DNA of 37,407 nt from Candidatus Limosilactobacillus merdigallinarum (GTDB lineage Bacteria > Bacillota > Bacilli > Lactobacillales > Lactobacillaceae): positions 1 through 37,407 of the forward strand of contig DXFH01000018.1 of the NCBI GenBank assembly GCA_019114515.1, written 5' to 3'. The first letter of the stretch is position 1. Every line of letters begins with the position of its first letter. Positions 1-8,518 of this stretch are shown here, piece after piece. The position numbers and the translations under genes were made by a program. The notes below the pieces were generated by a model that had not been told where the DNA came from, did not search any database, and worked only from the letters and a program-made list of their open reading frames with translations.

Positions 1-167
1 ATTTGAGATAGCTCTCAAAAATATTGATTAAGCGAATTGACTTCGCAAATGTTATTGCCTCGATCAAACGATCAAGGACCCTACACATTTGATTCGTCGA
101 AACTTTGTTCAGTTTTCAAAGGTCTACCGTGTCGCTAAAGCATTAATTGATATCCCTTAGCGACAAC
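1..167 (-). other. rRNA operon leader (5' of 16S rRNA, minus strand)
   Basis: On the minus strand this stretch contains CCTTTGAAAACTGAAC (about 108-124), the boxA-like antitermination motif typical of Firmicutes rRNA leaders. It follows two consensus promoters and is rich in short hairpins. The 16S gene itself is not in the window and should begin just left of position 1. An inverted repeat (GTCGCTAA/TTTAGCGAC, 131-163) sits at the start of the transcript. The call rests on the boxA-like motif and the promoters, not on rRNA sequence. Confidence 0.7.
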
Positions 168-174
168 ATAATAA

Positions 175-203
175 ATGATATCAGGTTTAAAATGATAAGT
201 CAA
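175..203 (-). promoter_or_regulatory. rRNA operon promoter P2
   Basis: The minus strand reads TTGACT, a 17-bp spacer, then TATCAT. This is the promoter proximal to the rRNA leader, with predicted start near 168. Confidence 0.75.
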
Positions 204-283
204 GGATTAATTTATCATTTTTTGTTTTGATATCTGTTGACCAGCTGTTAGCTAAAAGCTCATCGCTGTGACAACGGTTATAA

Positions 284-312
284 ACTATACAGAATATCGG
301 CACCTATGTCAA
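284..312 (-). promoter_or_regulatory. rRNA operon promoter P1
   Basis: The minus strand reads TTGACA, a 17-bp spacer, then TATAGT, a near-perfect sigma-A promoter about 109 bp upstream of P2. Tandem promoters are usual for rRNA operons in this group. Confidence 0.8.
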
Positions 313-473
313 CACCATATCCAGACTTTTTTCATTTTTTCTTGAAATTGAACAGCAACCCGCTCTGATTAATAAATGTACCAAAAATCATGAATAAAGG
401 GTTTGCCATAAAATACAATGTTCGGATACTACTGACCATACTTTGTGAAATTTTGTCAGTGAGCATAAAAGAA

Positions 474-501
474 AAACCATGCGTCATCTAACGCATGGTT
501 T
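474..501 (-). terminator. Rho-independent terminator of the membrane protein gene
   Basis: A stem of about 11 bp (arms 474-484 and 491-501, loop of 6) is followed on the minus strand by TTTTCTTTT. It lies about 35 bp downstream of the 534-1511 gene and also shields it from the rRNA operon. Confidence 0.85.
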
Positions 502-533
502 ATTAGCTGTCTTAAAATGCGATTTTTAGCAGA

Positions 534-1511
534 CTACTTTTCAGCGTCCTTATCCTTCTTCTTGGAATCCTTCTTCGCTTCGTCATCTGCTTCGCCAGTT
601 AATTGGTCAACTGGTTTTAATGTATCAGCAAACACCTGCTTCAAATCACGTTTGCCTGCAGTCCGGTGGTAGAACAAAGCCGTAGCAGCAGAAACAACGG
701 GTACATATGCAAGGTCACCAATAAAGGCTAACAAAAAGCCAGCCCAAATGCAGAAGTTAGTAGCAGTATAAATGCCATAGTAGCCTAAGCCGCCAAAGAT
801 AACGTCCCACACCAATAGAGGCAATACGATTACTACAATGTCCATGAGCAATAAGTGGCGCTTTAAGCCACCCATAAAGCGGCGACTAGCAGTCAACGCA
901 TGACGCATGGACTGACCTAAGAATTGCTTGCGAGTATCTTTGTACAGGAAAAGTGACTGGGAGTATTCCAACCCCTTCCAAACCATAACTACCTGGTTAG
1001 CAACCTGGCAGATAATGTAGATAACCCGATTACGCGCAAAAATGTCAGCCACGATGGTTAATGGCAATGACCATAAGAACATAAACAAGGCCATGTACAA
1101 AACAGCCCGTAGAACTTGATTCTTGTTCATGTGCTTAAACTGGTGCCAAATACTGCTTGCGGTGACTTTTTGACTGTCATCACGGAAACGGTCTAAGTAA
1201 GTGAAGTTGAATGCTGTTCCCATAAATGAATACCAGAAACCGTTCAAGATCATCAACACGATAACCACCAGGATCTCCAATACAGCCATTAAGATAGCAG
1301 CTGGAGAGGCCATGCCGTACATTACCATCATCACATTCATCATCATTGAACTGCTTAGCATCATTAAGAAGTAAGCCAGTAATACGCCAATTGCGCAGAA
1401 TAATAAAGTAAAGCCGGCGATTGGCCAAACTGCTCGGTTGTAATCATCCTTCAGCGTGGCGCGTAGTTCATTAATAAAGCTCTCAAAAGAGAACGTCTTA
1501 TTCTTATTCAT
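534..1511 (-). CDS. Multi-pass membrane protein of unknown function
   Basis: 325 residues with about five or six hydrophobic spans (roughly residues 30-60, 75-105, 135-165, 220-245 and 250-280). The N-terminus is short and polar. The C-terminal tail of about 30 residues is strongly charged and ends in alternating Lys and Asp, so it is probably cytoplasmic. I recognise no catalytic motif and no well-characterised family. The start ATG at 1511 has GAGGAG about 7 bp upstream. The gene is monocistronic: it has its own terminator on the left and a divergent gene (bile salt hydrolase) on the right. It is certainly coding, since the frame is long and open with typical membrane-protein composition, but no function can be assigned. 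Confidence 0.8.
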   Translation of the reverse strand: MNKNKTFSFESFINELRATLKDDYNRAVWPIAGFTLLFCAIGVLLAYFLMMLSSSMMMNVMMVMYGMASPAAILMAVLEILVVIVLMILNGFWYSFMGTAFNFTYLDRFRDDSQKVTASSIWHQFKHMNKNQVLRAVLYMALFMFLWSLPLTIVADIFARNRVIYIICQVANQVVMVWKGLEYSQSLFLYKDTRKQFLGQSMRHALTASRRFMGGLKRHLLLMDIVVIVLPLLVWDVIFGGLGYYGIYTATNFCIWAGFLLAFIGDLAYVPVVSAATALFYHRTAGKRDLKQVFADTLKPVDQLTGEADDEAKKDSKKKDKDAEK

Positions 1512-1644
1512 CTAATCGCTCCTCTTAGCTAGAATAAAGTCAATGACCATCTTATCACACCTATAATGAATGACCACAATGTTAACAAAAAAGTCATAGT
1601 TTACTTCTCTTAGGTCTAATTCTTAAAAGAACCATAAAAAACAC

Positions 1645-1672
1645 TTTTAATCTGTCTATTTACTCCTATAAT
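1645..1672 (+). promoter_or_regulatory. Candidate promoter of bile salt hydrolase
   Basis: TTTTAA (1645-1650), a 16-bp spacer and a perfect TATAAT (1667-1672). The start would be about 35 bp before the bsh start codon. The -35 box is weak. Confidence 0.5.
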
Positions 1673-1715
1673 CAAGACAGTATGACCTACATTGAAGACG
1701 GAAAGGATCTTTAGA

Positions 1716-2690
1716 ATGTGTACTGCATTAACTTATAATCCCAAGGACCACTACTTTGGCCGCAACTTGGATTTGGAAATTTCTTACGGTCAGCAAATCG
1801 TCGTCACGCCACGGAATTATAACTTTAAATTCCGGAAAGTAAACGACTTAAACAGCCACTATGCAATGATTGGCGTTGCTACCGTGATGGACGGATACCC
1901 CCTATACTTTGACGCCACTAACGAAAAGGGCATCAGCATGGCCGGGCTCAATTATCCTGACAATGCTTACTTCCCCGAATTTACTGACGGCAAAGATAAC
2001 GTTACCCCATTCGAATTTATTCCATGGATTTTAGGGCAATGTGAAACAGTCGCTGATGCACGCCAGTTACTTAACAAGATCAACCTGGTAAATATCGACT
2101 TCTCAGCTCAATTGCCGCTATCACCTTTACACTGGCTGTTAGCCGATAAGAAAGAAGCTATCGTGATCGAAAGTGACAAGGATGGTCTCCACGTTTACGA
2201 TAACCCAGTAGGTGTCTTAACCAATAACCCGACCTTTGATAAGCAACTCTTCAACTTAAACAACTATCGCAGCTTAGCCAGTGCCACCCAAGCTGATACT
2301 TTCGGTAAAGGAATGCCGTTAACGGATTATAGTCGTGGCCTAGGCACCCGCAATCTGCCTGGCGGCATGGATTCGGAAAGCCGCTTTGTGCGGGCAGCCT
2401 TCAACAAAGCTAACGCGGTGTGTGAAGATAACGAGGAATCTGCCATTACGCAACTGTTCCACATCATGCATTCCGTTGAACAGCAAAATGGCCTGGATGA
2501 AGTTGCTCCCGGCAAATTCGAATTCACCATTTACACAGTCGGCTATAACCAAGACAAAGGTCTGCTTTACTACACCACCTATCAAAATAACCAAATCAAT
2601 CGAGTAGACATGAATAAGTGTGACTTAGATGCTGACAGCCTGACGACTTACCCATTCATCGATAAGCAGGCATTCAACGCCATTAACTAA
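1716..2690 (+). CDS. bsh: Choloylglycine hydrolase (bile salt hydrolase / penicillin V acylase family)
   Basis: An Ntn-hydrolase of 324 residues, the usual length of lactobacillar bile salt hydrolases, cleaving the amide bond of glycine- or taurine-conjugated bile acids in the cytoplasm. The start is ATG 1716 rather than the upstream in-frame TTG at 1692, because the family needs the nucleophile Cys at position 2, exposed by Met removal; a GGAAAGGA site precedes it. Visible active-site residues are Cys2, Arg16, Asp19, Asn79 and Asn171 (in LTNNP), and an Arg near 223 in the SRFVR segment. The central SYGQQ/TPRNY and PLSPLHW stretches closely resemble lactobacillar Bsh. The gene stands alone with its own promoter and a convergent terminator. 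Bile salt hydrolase versus penicillin V acylase specificity cannot be settled by eye; the overall resemblance favours bile salts. Confidence 0.9.
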   Translation: MCTALTYNPKDHYFGRNLDLEISYGQQIVVTPRNYNFKFRKVNDLNSHYAMIGVATVMDGYPLYFDATNEKGISMAGLNYPDNAYFPEFTDGKDNVTPFEFIPWILGQCETVADARQLLNKINLVNIDFSAQLPLSPLHWLLADKKEAIVIESDKDGLHVYDNPVGVLTNNPTFDKQLFNLNNYRSLASATQADTFGKGMPLTDYSRGLGTRNLPGGMDSESRFVRAAFNKANAVCEDNEESAITQLFHIMHSVEQQNGLDEVAPGKFEFTIYTVGYNQDKGLLYYTTYQNNQINRVDMNKCDLDADSLTTYPFIDKQAFNAIN

Positions 2691-2726
2691 TCTTCATCAA
2701 CTACTTTTACCAATCCAGTAACAAAT

Positions 2727-2772
2727 AAAGGCTGCTAGTGCTTGCACGATCACAAGCATTAGCAGCCTTTTT
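2727..2772. terminator. Bidirectional terminator between bsh and cls
   Basis: A long inverted repeat (AAAGGCTGCTA... / ...TAGCAGCCTTT, stem about 19 bp with minor mismatches) followed by a T run on the plus strand and a U-rich stretch on the minus strand. It serves two convergent genes. Confidence 0.85.
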
Positions 2773-2783
2773 GTATCGATTAA

Positions 2784-4271
2784 TTACAGAATTGGTGACA
2801 GTAAACGAGAGAAGTATTGTTTAAACTTATGCCAATTGGTCTGAGCAGCAAAGTATTCCGGTGTCACTTCTGTTGACTGTTTCAAATCCTCTTCAAACGA
2901 TTCTCGCAGTTCCTTGGCTAAGCCATGATGGTAAGTAAAGGCATTCACTTCGAAATTCAAGCTAAAACTGCGGTAATCCATGTTTGCTGAACCAACGGAC
3001 GCAATCTTATCATCCGTCACCATCGTCTTGGCATGAATAAAGCCATTGTCATACTTATAAACACGGACTCCTTGTTTAGCTAGGAACTTTGCGTAGTATT
3101 CACTAGCACGGTAAACGAAGGGGTGGTCAGGCATTGATGGAAACATCACCCGCACATCAACCCCACTCTTAGCCGCAATCACTAACGCTTCCAACACTGG
3201 CGGTTCCGGAATAAGGTAAGGAGATTGGATGTACAAGTAATGACGTGCCTCCCCAATCAATTGTTGATAACCGCGGCGAATCGCAAATTCACTATTATCC
3301 GGTCCAGACGAAACAATCTGCATGGCCACTTCGTCAGGATTGTCACTGGCAGTATGTAATTTAAATTTACGGAATTCTTCTTCAGGTGTGTATAGCGGTA
3401 AGTCGGAACGACGGCAGCTCGTATTCCAATCCATAATGAAGCGTACTTCCATCATTAATGCCGCCTGACCGTCAACGCGGAGGTGCGTATCGCGCCAGTA
3501 GCCAAACTTTGGCGACAAACCTAGATATTGATCACCAATGTTGAAACCACCAATATAGCCAATTTGGTGGTCAATGACAACAATCTTGCGGTGCAAGTGG
3601 TAATTCAAACGCGGCGTCATGAACCAATGAGCAGGGGCCGATACAAACGGCTGGGCCTCACCACCTAGTTCGCGGAGGTGGTCAAAAAACTGTGGCCGGG
3701 TACCACGGGACCCACTCGCATCATAAAGGACACGCACCTTAACGCCTCTTTCAGCAGCTCTTTCCAAAGCGGCTAGCACCCGCTTGCCTAAGTTATCGGA
3801 ATAAAAAGTGTAGTATTCGAGGCTAATCACCGTTTTAGCAGCATCAATATCTTTAATCAACTGGTCAAATTTCTCTTTACCATCGACAAACAAGCGGACA
3901 TGGTTGTCAAATGTCAGTGCCGCTTCACTGTTGTCCAGCAATGATGTCGCGAGCATTCTCTCCATCATGTGTCGTGATGATTCAGGAAGCAACTTGTGCT
4001 TCTTTAGCAACCGTGCTTGCTTTTTTAAGAACTTGTCCCTGACCACTTGTGCTTCATGCTGCATTGTAAAGATATCATCGTGTGACAATTGGCGTCCCAC
4101 AATCAGATATGCAACAAAACCGATGTATGGAAAGACAGTTAATACTAGTAGCCAAGCCCAAGTTGAAGCAATATCACGACGGCTGCGAAAAACCGTCCAG
4201 ATAGCGAAACCATCGTTAATTAACCAGAGAACTTCAATGATGCGCCGAACTACATCCCAAGTTAAAGCCAT
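2784..4271 (-). CDS. cls: Cardiolipin synthase (phospholipase D family)
   Basis: 495 residues. Two N-terminal membrane spans (about residues 8-28 and 38-58) are followed by two phospholipase D repeats. Each repeat has an HKD motif: HRKIVVID with a downstream GGFN, and HAKTMVTDD with GSANMD. The enzyme condenses two phosphatidylglycerols to cardiolipin plus glycerol at the membrane. Length and layout match bacterial ClsA-type synthases. A GTG at 4280 is in frame, but AGGAG lies directly against it and is correctly spaced (8 bp) for ATG 4271, so I take 4271. The gene is monocistronic, converging with bsh on a shared terminator. Confidence 0.93.
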   Translation of the reverse strand: MALTWDVVRRIIEVLWLINDGFAIWTVFRSRRDIASTWAWLLVLTVFPYIGFVAYLIVGRQLSHDDIFTMQHEAQVVRDKFLKKQARLLKKHKLLPESSRHMMERMLATSLLDNSEAALTFDNHVRLFVDGKEKFDQLIKDIDAAKTVISLEYYTFYSDNLGKRVLAALERAAERGVKVRVLYDASGSRGTRPQFFDHLRELGGEAQPFVSAPAHWFMTPRLNYHLHRKIVVIDHQIGYIGGFNIGDQYLGLSPKFGYWRDTHLRVDGQAALMMEVRFIMDWNTSCRRSDLPLYTPEEEFRKFKLHTASDNPDEVAMQIVSSGPDNSEFAIRRGYQQLIGEARHYLYIQSPYLIPEPPVLEALVIAAKSGVDVRVMFPSMPDHPFVYRASEYYAKFLAKQGVRVYKYDNGFIHAKTMVTDDKIASVGSANMDYRSFSLNFEVNAFTYHHGLAKELRESFEEDLKQSTEVTPEYFAAQTNWHKFKQYFSRLLSPIL

Positions 4272-4455
4272 TTTCTCCACTCCTATCTAGAGGGCAATTC
4301 TATCATAGATTAGGAAAGGGCCGGTAAAGCTCAATAAGGTAAACGCTCAATAAAGGTGACCACAATAGTTAAAATAACTTTTGTTGTTTAATATTTAAAT
4401 TGGCCATCAGTCCTGTTTTCGGCTGTTTTCATTTATATTCTGCACTCTTCATAAT

Positions 4456-4674
4456 TTGACAATATTGAATAAATTATTAGATAGATTATACATATTAGGC
4501 TTAGAAATTATTTATATTAACTTGAAAATATTATTTATAACACTAAATGTGATTGCCTCAGAATTAATGGTAGCGCTTGCAATTACGTGTTCGATATGCT
4601 ACTTTAAAAGTACACTCATAATGTAAATTTCACCTAACTAATAAATGGTCGGCAAATGCCGGCCTTTTATTTTT
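4456..4674 (+). ncRNA. Possible small RNA in the AT-rich gap before psiE
   Basis: The 450-bp gap between cls and psiE has no good gene. It does contain a possible promoter (TTGACA 4456-4461, 16 bp, weak TAGATA 4478-4483) and, about 160 bp on, a convincing plus-strand intrinsic terminator with no coding gene before it. An ATG-led frame of 19 codons (4567-4626) lies inside but has no Shine-Dalgarno site. A terminator with no upstream gene suggests a small RNA of about 180 nt, or simply a block to transcription entering psiE. The -10 box is poor. Confidence 0.3.
4647..4674 (+). terminator. Intrinsic terminator upstream of psiE
   Basis: A 7-bp GC-rich stem (GGTCGGC / GCCGGCC, loop AAAT) followed by TTTTATTTTT on the plus strand. 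No gene precedes it on this strand. Confidence 0.75.
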
Positions 4675-4728
4675 GTGTTGCAAACGTTATGACCGATGTA
4701 TCATTATGAAGATAAGGAGGAATCGGAA

Positions 4729-5145
4729 GTGAAATCATTTAAAAGCTGGCCGCAAAAAATAAGCAAAGTTCTGCAAGCCATCAGCATCATCGCACTCGCC
4801 ATCTTGGGATTTGCAATTACGGCATTCCTGGTAGAAGAATTAATTGCCATCGTTCAATTAGCTGCCAAAACATACATTGCTGATGTTTACAAGACTGCTT
4901 TACAAGAAATCATTACCTTCTTCTTGTTCTTTGAATTTCTAGCAATGGTTGCATCCGCTCTTAGTCATCATGGTCATCTAACGGTCGACTTCTTAATCAG
5001 CCTGGGAATCACGGCCCTTTTACGGGGACTGATTGCCTTTCATGGTGAACCGTTGGAAAACCTGCTCACGGCCTTAGCCATCCTCGTCCTCATCGTTGGC
5101 GATATCATTCTTCATCGCTTCTTAGATGAAGACTCTCATCCATAA
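4729..5145 (+). CDS. psiE: PsiE-like membrane protein (phosphate-starvation-inducible family)
   Basis: 138 residues with four hydrophobic segments (about residues 15-38, 55-80, 85-105 and 112-130). It matches the PsiE family of small inner-membrane proteins, known from phosphate starvation in Escherichia coli but of unknown biochemical role. I place the start at GTG 4729, because AAGGAGG ends 8 bp before it. The in-frame ATG at 4696 would put that Shine-Dalgarno site inside the gene. The gene ends about 100 bp before gpmA, which has its own promoter. No Pho-type operator is evident. Family assignment is by overall look rather than a diagnostic motif. Confidence 0.75.
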   Translation: MKSFKSWPQKISKVLQAISIIALAILGFAITAFLVEELIAIVQLAAKTYIADVYKTALQEIITFFLFFEFLAMVASALSHHGHLTVDFLISLGITALLRGLIAFHGEPLENLLTALAILVLIVGDIILHRFLDEDSHP

Positions 5146-5160
5146 ATTAACGGTCATCTA

Positions 5161-5189
5161 TTGGCATTACTAGGATTCTGGTTTAAAAT
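5161..5189 (+). promoter_or_regulatory. gpmA promoter
   Basis: TTGGCA, a 17-bp spacer and TAAAAT, about 58 bp upstream of the gpmA start codon. Confidence 0.6.
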
Positions 5190-5247
5190 AATTGCGTATT
5201 GTTGTGAAAATCATAACTAATTTATCAAGAAAGAGGTTAGTTGAAGA

Positions 5248-5943
5248 ATGGCAAAATTAGTACTAATTCGCCACGGTCAAAGTGAATGGAACCTTTCCAA
5301 CCAATTCACTGGCTGGGTTGATGTTGACTTAAGTGAAAAGGGTGTTGAACAAGCTAAGGCCGCTGGCCGTGCTCTGAAGGAACACGGGATCGAATTCGAT
5401 TACGCCTACACTTCAGTTCTGAAGCGTGCCATCAAGACCCTGCACATTGCTTTGGAAGAATGTGACCAGCTTTGGATTCCTGAATTCAAGACTTGGCGTT
5501 TAAACGAACGTCACTACGGTGCTCTGCAAGGCCTGAACAAGAAGAAGACCGCTGAAAAGTACGGTGACGAACAAGTTCACATTTGGCGTCGTTCTTACGA
5601 TGTTCTGCCTCCACTGCTGAAGGCTACTGATGAAGGTTCTGCTGCTAAGGACCGTCGTTACGCTAACCTGGACCCACGTACCATTCCTGGTGGGGAAAAC
5701 TTAAAGGTTACCCTGGAACGGGTTATTCCTTTGTGGCAAGACCAAATTGCACCAAAGCTGCTTGATGGCAAGAACATTGTGATCGCAGCCCACGGTAACT
5801 CACTGCGTGCCCTTTCTAAGTACATTGAAAACATCTCTGATGAAGACATCATGAACCTGGAAATGGCTACTGGTCAGCCGGTTGTTTACGACTTTGATGA
5901 TAAGCTTAACGTTTTGAGCAAGGAAAAGTACGACATCGACTAA
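5248..5943 (+). CDS. gpmA: 2,3-bisphosphoglycerate-dependent phosphoglycerate mutase
   Basis: 231 residues, full length for the cofactor-dependent family. It interconverts 3- and 2-phosphoglycerate in glycolysis. The phosphohistidine motif RHG is at residues 8-10 (His9), the second catalytic His is in AAHGNS at 182, and the conserved Glu is in LNERHYG at 87. Codon use is more biased than in its neighbours (repeated AAG, GAA, CTG, GGT), as expected for a highly expressed glycolytic gene. A GAGG site precedes ATG 5248. It has its own promoter and terminator and is monocistronic. Confidence 0.97.
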   Translation: MAKLVLIRHGQSEWNLSNQFTGWVDVDLSEKGVEQAKAAGRALKEHGIEFDYAYTSVLKRAIKTLHIALEECDQLWIPEFKTWRLNERHYGALQGLNKKKTAEKYGDEQVHIWRRSYDVLPPLLKATDEGSAAKDRRYANLDPRTIPGGENLKVTLERVIPLWQDQIAPKLLDGKNIVIAAHGNSLRALSKYIENISDEDIMNLEMATGQPVVYDFDDKLNVLSKEKYDID

Positions 5944-5961
5944 TCCAATCTCATAATTAAG

Positions 5962-5994
5962 AAAAAGGGATCGCTAAATGGCGGTCCCTTTTGT
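5962..5994 (+). terminator. gpmA terminator
   Basis: Stem GGGATCGC / GCGGTCCC (one G-U pair) with a 5-nt loop, flanked by A and T runs, about 20 bp after the gpmA stop. Confidence 0.85.
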
Positions 5995-6033
5995 AGTATC
6001 ATAAAGGCATAATATGCTGGAAAGGAGCTTATT

Positions 6034-6603
6034 ATGACCGAACTAGATAAACTACAGGCGCACAAACGCTTTGTCTTTAATGATCCTGAAATCGTCAAAA
6101 TCAAGCGTCACGCCGCTCATCTGGCTCAAGAATACAGCCAGATTTCAGAAGAAGAACCTGAAAAACAAGAAGAGATGGCGCGACAAATTTTAGGCGACGC
6201 TGGTGAAGACCTCAACATCCATCATGGCTTTAACTTCGATAACGGTAAGAACATTCACGTTGGCGACCATTTCGTGGCTGACTATAACGTGACGATTGAA
6301 GATGTCGCGGAAGTAACGATTGGCAACAACGTTTATGTCGGCCCTAACGTTGGTATTTTTACAATGAACATGCTGGGCACGGCCGGTGCACGACGCCGTC
6401 ACGAGGCACGCGTCAAGCCCGTTACTATTGGTAATGACGTATGGATCGGTGGCAATGCGACCATCCGTCCCGGAGTAAAAATTGGCGACAATTCAATCAT
6501 TGCTGCTGGTGCTATCGTGGTCCATGATGTACCTGCCAACACTATGGTGGCTGGTGTACCCGCCGAAGTGGTACAACCACTCTCCAAAGGTAATCTAAAC
6601 TAA
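6034..6603 (+). CDS. Maltose/galactoside O-acetyltransferase-like protein, catalytic His replaced
   Basis: 189 residues. An N-terminal helical maltose-acetyltransferase domain (about 5-60) is followed by left-handed beta-helix hexapeptide repeats (about 70-185, for example VTIGNDVWIGGNATIRPGV). The family transfers acetyl from acetyl-CoA to a sugar hydroxyl in the cytoplasm. In LacA and Maa the acceptor loop reads YTxxHPxxPExR, with His as general base. Here the aligned segment is FTMNMLGTAGARRR (109-122), with Met113 at the His position and no HP. The fold and the coenzyme A side look intact (GNDVWIGG, GAIVVHDVP, AGVPAEVV). The gene may have a different acceptor or be inactive as a classical acetyltransferase. 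AAAGGAGC precedes ATG 6034. The gene is monocistronic, between the gpmA terminator and its own. Confidence 0.8.
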   Translation: MTELDKLQAHKRFVFNDPEIVKIKRHAAHLAQEYSQISEEEPEKQEEMARQILGDAGEDLNIHHGFNFDNGKNIHVGDHFVADYNVTIEDVAEVTIGNNVYVGPNVGIFTMNMLGTAGARRRHEARVKPVTIGNDVWIGGNATIRPGVKIGDNSIIAAGAIVVHDVPANTMVAGVPAEVVQPLSKGNLN

Positions 6604-6679
6604 TCCAATAATCTCTATAAATACAACAACGGCCTGCAGCTTAGATCTGTTATATAGATCAATAGTTAACAGCGCGGTA

Positions 6680-6730
6680 CACAAACGGCCTCAAATACTC
6701 GGCAAATCCGAATATTTGAGGCCGTTTGTG
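6680..6730. repeat. 23-bp near-perfect inverted repeat
   Basis: Arms 6680-6702 and 6708-6730 differ at one base, with the 5-nt spacer CAAAT. It lies between the convergent acetyltransferase and fhs genes. No T run follows on either side (minus continues TACCGCGC, plus continues TTAGTGG), so it is not a classical terminator, but its position suggests it blocks or stabilises transcripts from both sides. Confidence 0.75.
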
Positions 6731-6735
6731 TTAGT

Positions 6736-6762
6736 GGGGACGTTCACGCTCCCCGTTTTTTA
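6736..6762 (+). terminator. Intrinsic terminator downstream of the acetyltransferase gene
   Basis: GGGG-A-CG, loop TTCA, CG-CT-CCCC, then GTTTTTTACTTTTT on the plus strand. It sits directly beside the long inverted repeat. Confidence 0.65.
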
Positions 6763-6766
6763 CTTT

Positions 6767-8428
6767 TTAGAATAAACCAGTAATCTTGCCATTTTCATCA
6801 ATCGTCATGTTAACTGCCGCTGGCATCTTGGATAAGCCCGGCATCGTCAACATGTTACCAGCTAGAGCAACGATGAAACCGGCACCGAGTTTCGGCACAA
6901 ATCCCCGAATGTGGAATGTAAAGTCACTAGGTGCACCCAACTGACTTTGATCATCCGTAAATGAGTACTGCGTCTTGGCAATGCAGACAGGCAAGTTCTC
7001 CCAGCCTAATTCTTGGTATTGTGCCAATTGCTTTTGGGCATGCTTGCTAAAGTCTACCTTGCCGGCACCATAAATCTTTTTCGCCACCGTATTTACTTTA
7101 TCTTCAATACTGTCATGAATATCATACAGTTCATGAAATTCACTTGGCTGATTACACAGACGGACAACTTCCTGTGCCAGGTTATGCGTTCCTTCACCGC
7201 CTTTAGCCCAAGCATCAGTAGTGACCACATTGACGCCCCGCTGCCGGCAATTATCTGCAATCATTTGCATTTCCACATCAGTATCGGCATCAAAGTGATT
7301 AATTGCCACAACCAATGGCAGACCATAGCGCTGCATGTTATCAATGTGACGGTTCAGGTTGGCCATGCCCTTCTTCAACGCAGGCAGGTTTTCTTGAGTT
7401 AAGTCCTTCAAAGAGGCCCCACCGTTATATTTCAGGGCACGCACCGTAGCTACAATTACCACTGCATCAGGACTCTTGCCTAAGACGCGCCGCTTGATGT
7501 CTAAGAATTTCTCAGCCCCCAGGTCGGCGCCAAAGCCCGCTTCCGTCACCGTGTAGTCGGCCAAATTCATTGCCGTCTGAGTTGCTAACACTGAGTTGCA
7601 TCCATGAGCAATGTTAGCAAATGGTCCCCCATGAATGATCGTCGGCGTGTGATCCAGCGTTTGGACTAAGTTTGGCTTCAAAGCATCCTTCAACAAGATG
7701 GTGATTGCATCCGCAAAGCCGAGTTCTTTAACCGTTACCGGTTGTTTGTCATAAGTATAGCCAACCACAATTTGGCCAACCCGCTTCTTTAAGTCCATTA
7801 AATCTGTAGACAAACACAAGATCGCCATTAACTCTGACGCAGCCGTGATATCAAAGCCGGTTTGCCGTGGCACCCCTTGCATCAAACCACCAAGTCCGGT
7901 GACCACATTCCGCAGTGCCCGGTCGTTAACGTCTTCAACCCGTTTCCAAATGATGCGTCGTGGATCCAAGCCCAGCTTATTTTCCCGCATCACATAATTA
8001 TCAATCAGGGCCGCCAATGTATTATTGGCACTAGTCAACGCATGGAGGTCACCCGTAAAGTGCAGGTTGATATCTTCCATTGGTACTACCTGACTGTAGC
8101 CCCCACCAGTTGCACCGCCTTTAATGCCAAAGACAGGGCCCATTGAAGGTTCCCGCATTGCAATGATTGTCTGATGGCCTAATTGGTTCATCGCATCGCC
8201 TAAGCCAACCAGAACCGTCGACTTACCTTCACCTGCTGGCGTCGGGTTGATGGAAGTCACCAGCACTAATTTATGTTTCTTGCCAGCCGCTGCTTTTATT
8301 GGCAAGTTAATCTTCGCTTTGTAATGGCCGTATTGTTCAATCTGGTCATCTGACAAGCCTGCCTTCGCTGCTATCTCACTAATGGGATGCATCTGTGCCT
8401 GATCGGCAATTTCAATATCTGTCATCAT
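6767..8428 (-). CDS. fhs: Formate-tetrahydrofolate ligase
   Basis: 553 residues, the normal length. It makes 10-formyl-THF from formate, THF and ATP, feeding purine and fMet-tRNA synthesis. The P-loop-like [10 protein letters not shown] is at 62-71. Other family blocks are the [20 protein letters not shown] segment and [13 protein letters not shown], and the C-terminus carries the [10 protein letters not shown] segment. AAAGGAGG lies 9 bp upstream of the first of two adjacent ATG codons. The gene is monocistronic. Upstream, its leader region holds the structured element read from the opposite strand; a minus-strand -10-like TATAAA at 8489-8494 may be its promoter. Confidence 0.97.
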   Translation of the reverse strand: MMTDIEIADQAQMHPISEIAAKAGLSDDQIEQYGHYKAKINLPIKAAAGKKHKLVLVTSINPTPAGEGKSTVLVGLGDAMNQLGHQTIIAMREPSMGPVFGIKGGATGGGYSQVVPMEDINLHFTGDLHALTSANNTLAALIDNYVMRENKLGLDPRRIIWKRVEDVNDRALRNVVTGLGGLMQGVPRQTGFDITAASELMAILCLSTDLMDLKKRVGQIVVGYTYDKQPVTVKELGFADAITILLKDALKPNLVQTLDHTPTIIHGGPFANIAHGCNSVLATQTAMNLADYTVTEAGFGADLGAEKFLDIKRRVLGKSPDAVVIVATVRALKYNGGASLKDLTQENLPALKKGMANLNRHIDNMQRYGLPLVVAINHFDADTDVEMQMIADNCRQRGVNVVTTDAWAKGGEGTHNLAQEVVRLCNQPSEFHELYDIHDSIEDKVNTVAKKIYGAGKVDFSKHAQKQLAQYQELGWENLPVCIAKTQYSFTDDQSQLGAPSDFTFHIRGFVPKLGAGFIVALAGNMLTMPGLSKMPAAVNMTIDENGKITGLF

Positions 8429-8518
8429 AGGTGGGATCCTCCTTTAAGTAATTCTGACTGACGTTGCTTAAAAGCTATGCAATTTCTTTTATACTGTTGC
8501 AAAAACAAAGTTATTCAA

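Noticed and set aside
4567-4626. 19-residue hydrophobic peptide frame before psiE
   Set aside because: No Shine-Dalgarno site; a frame this short is expected by chance in AT-rich DNA.
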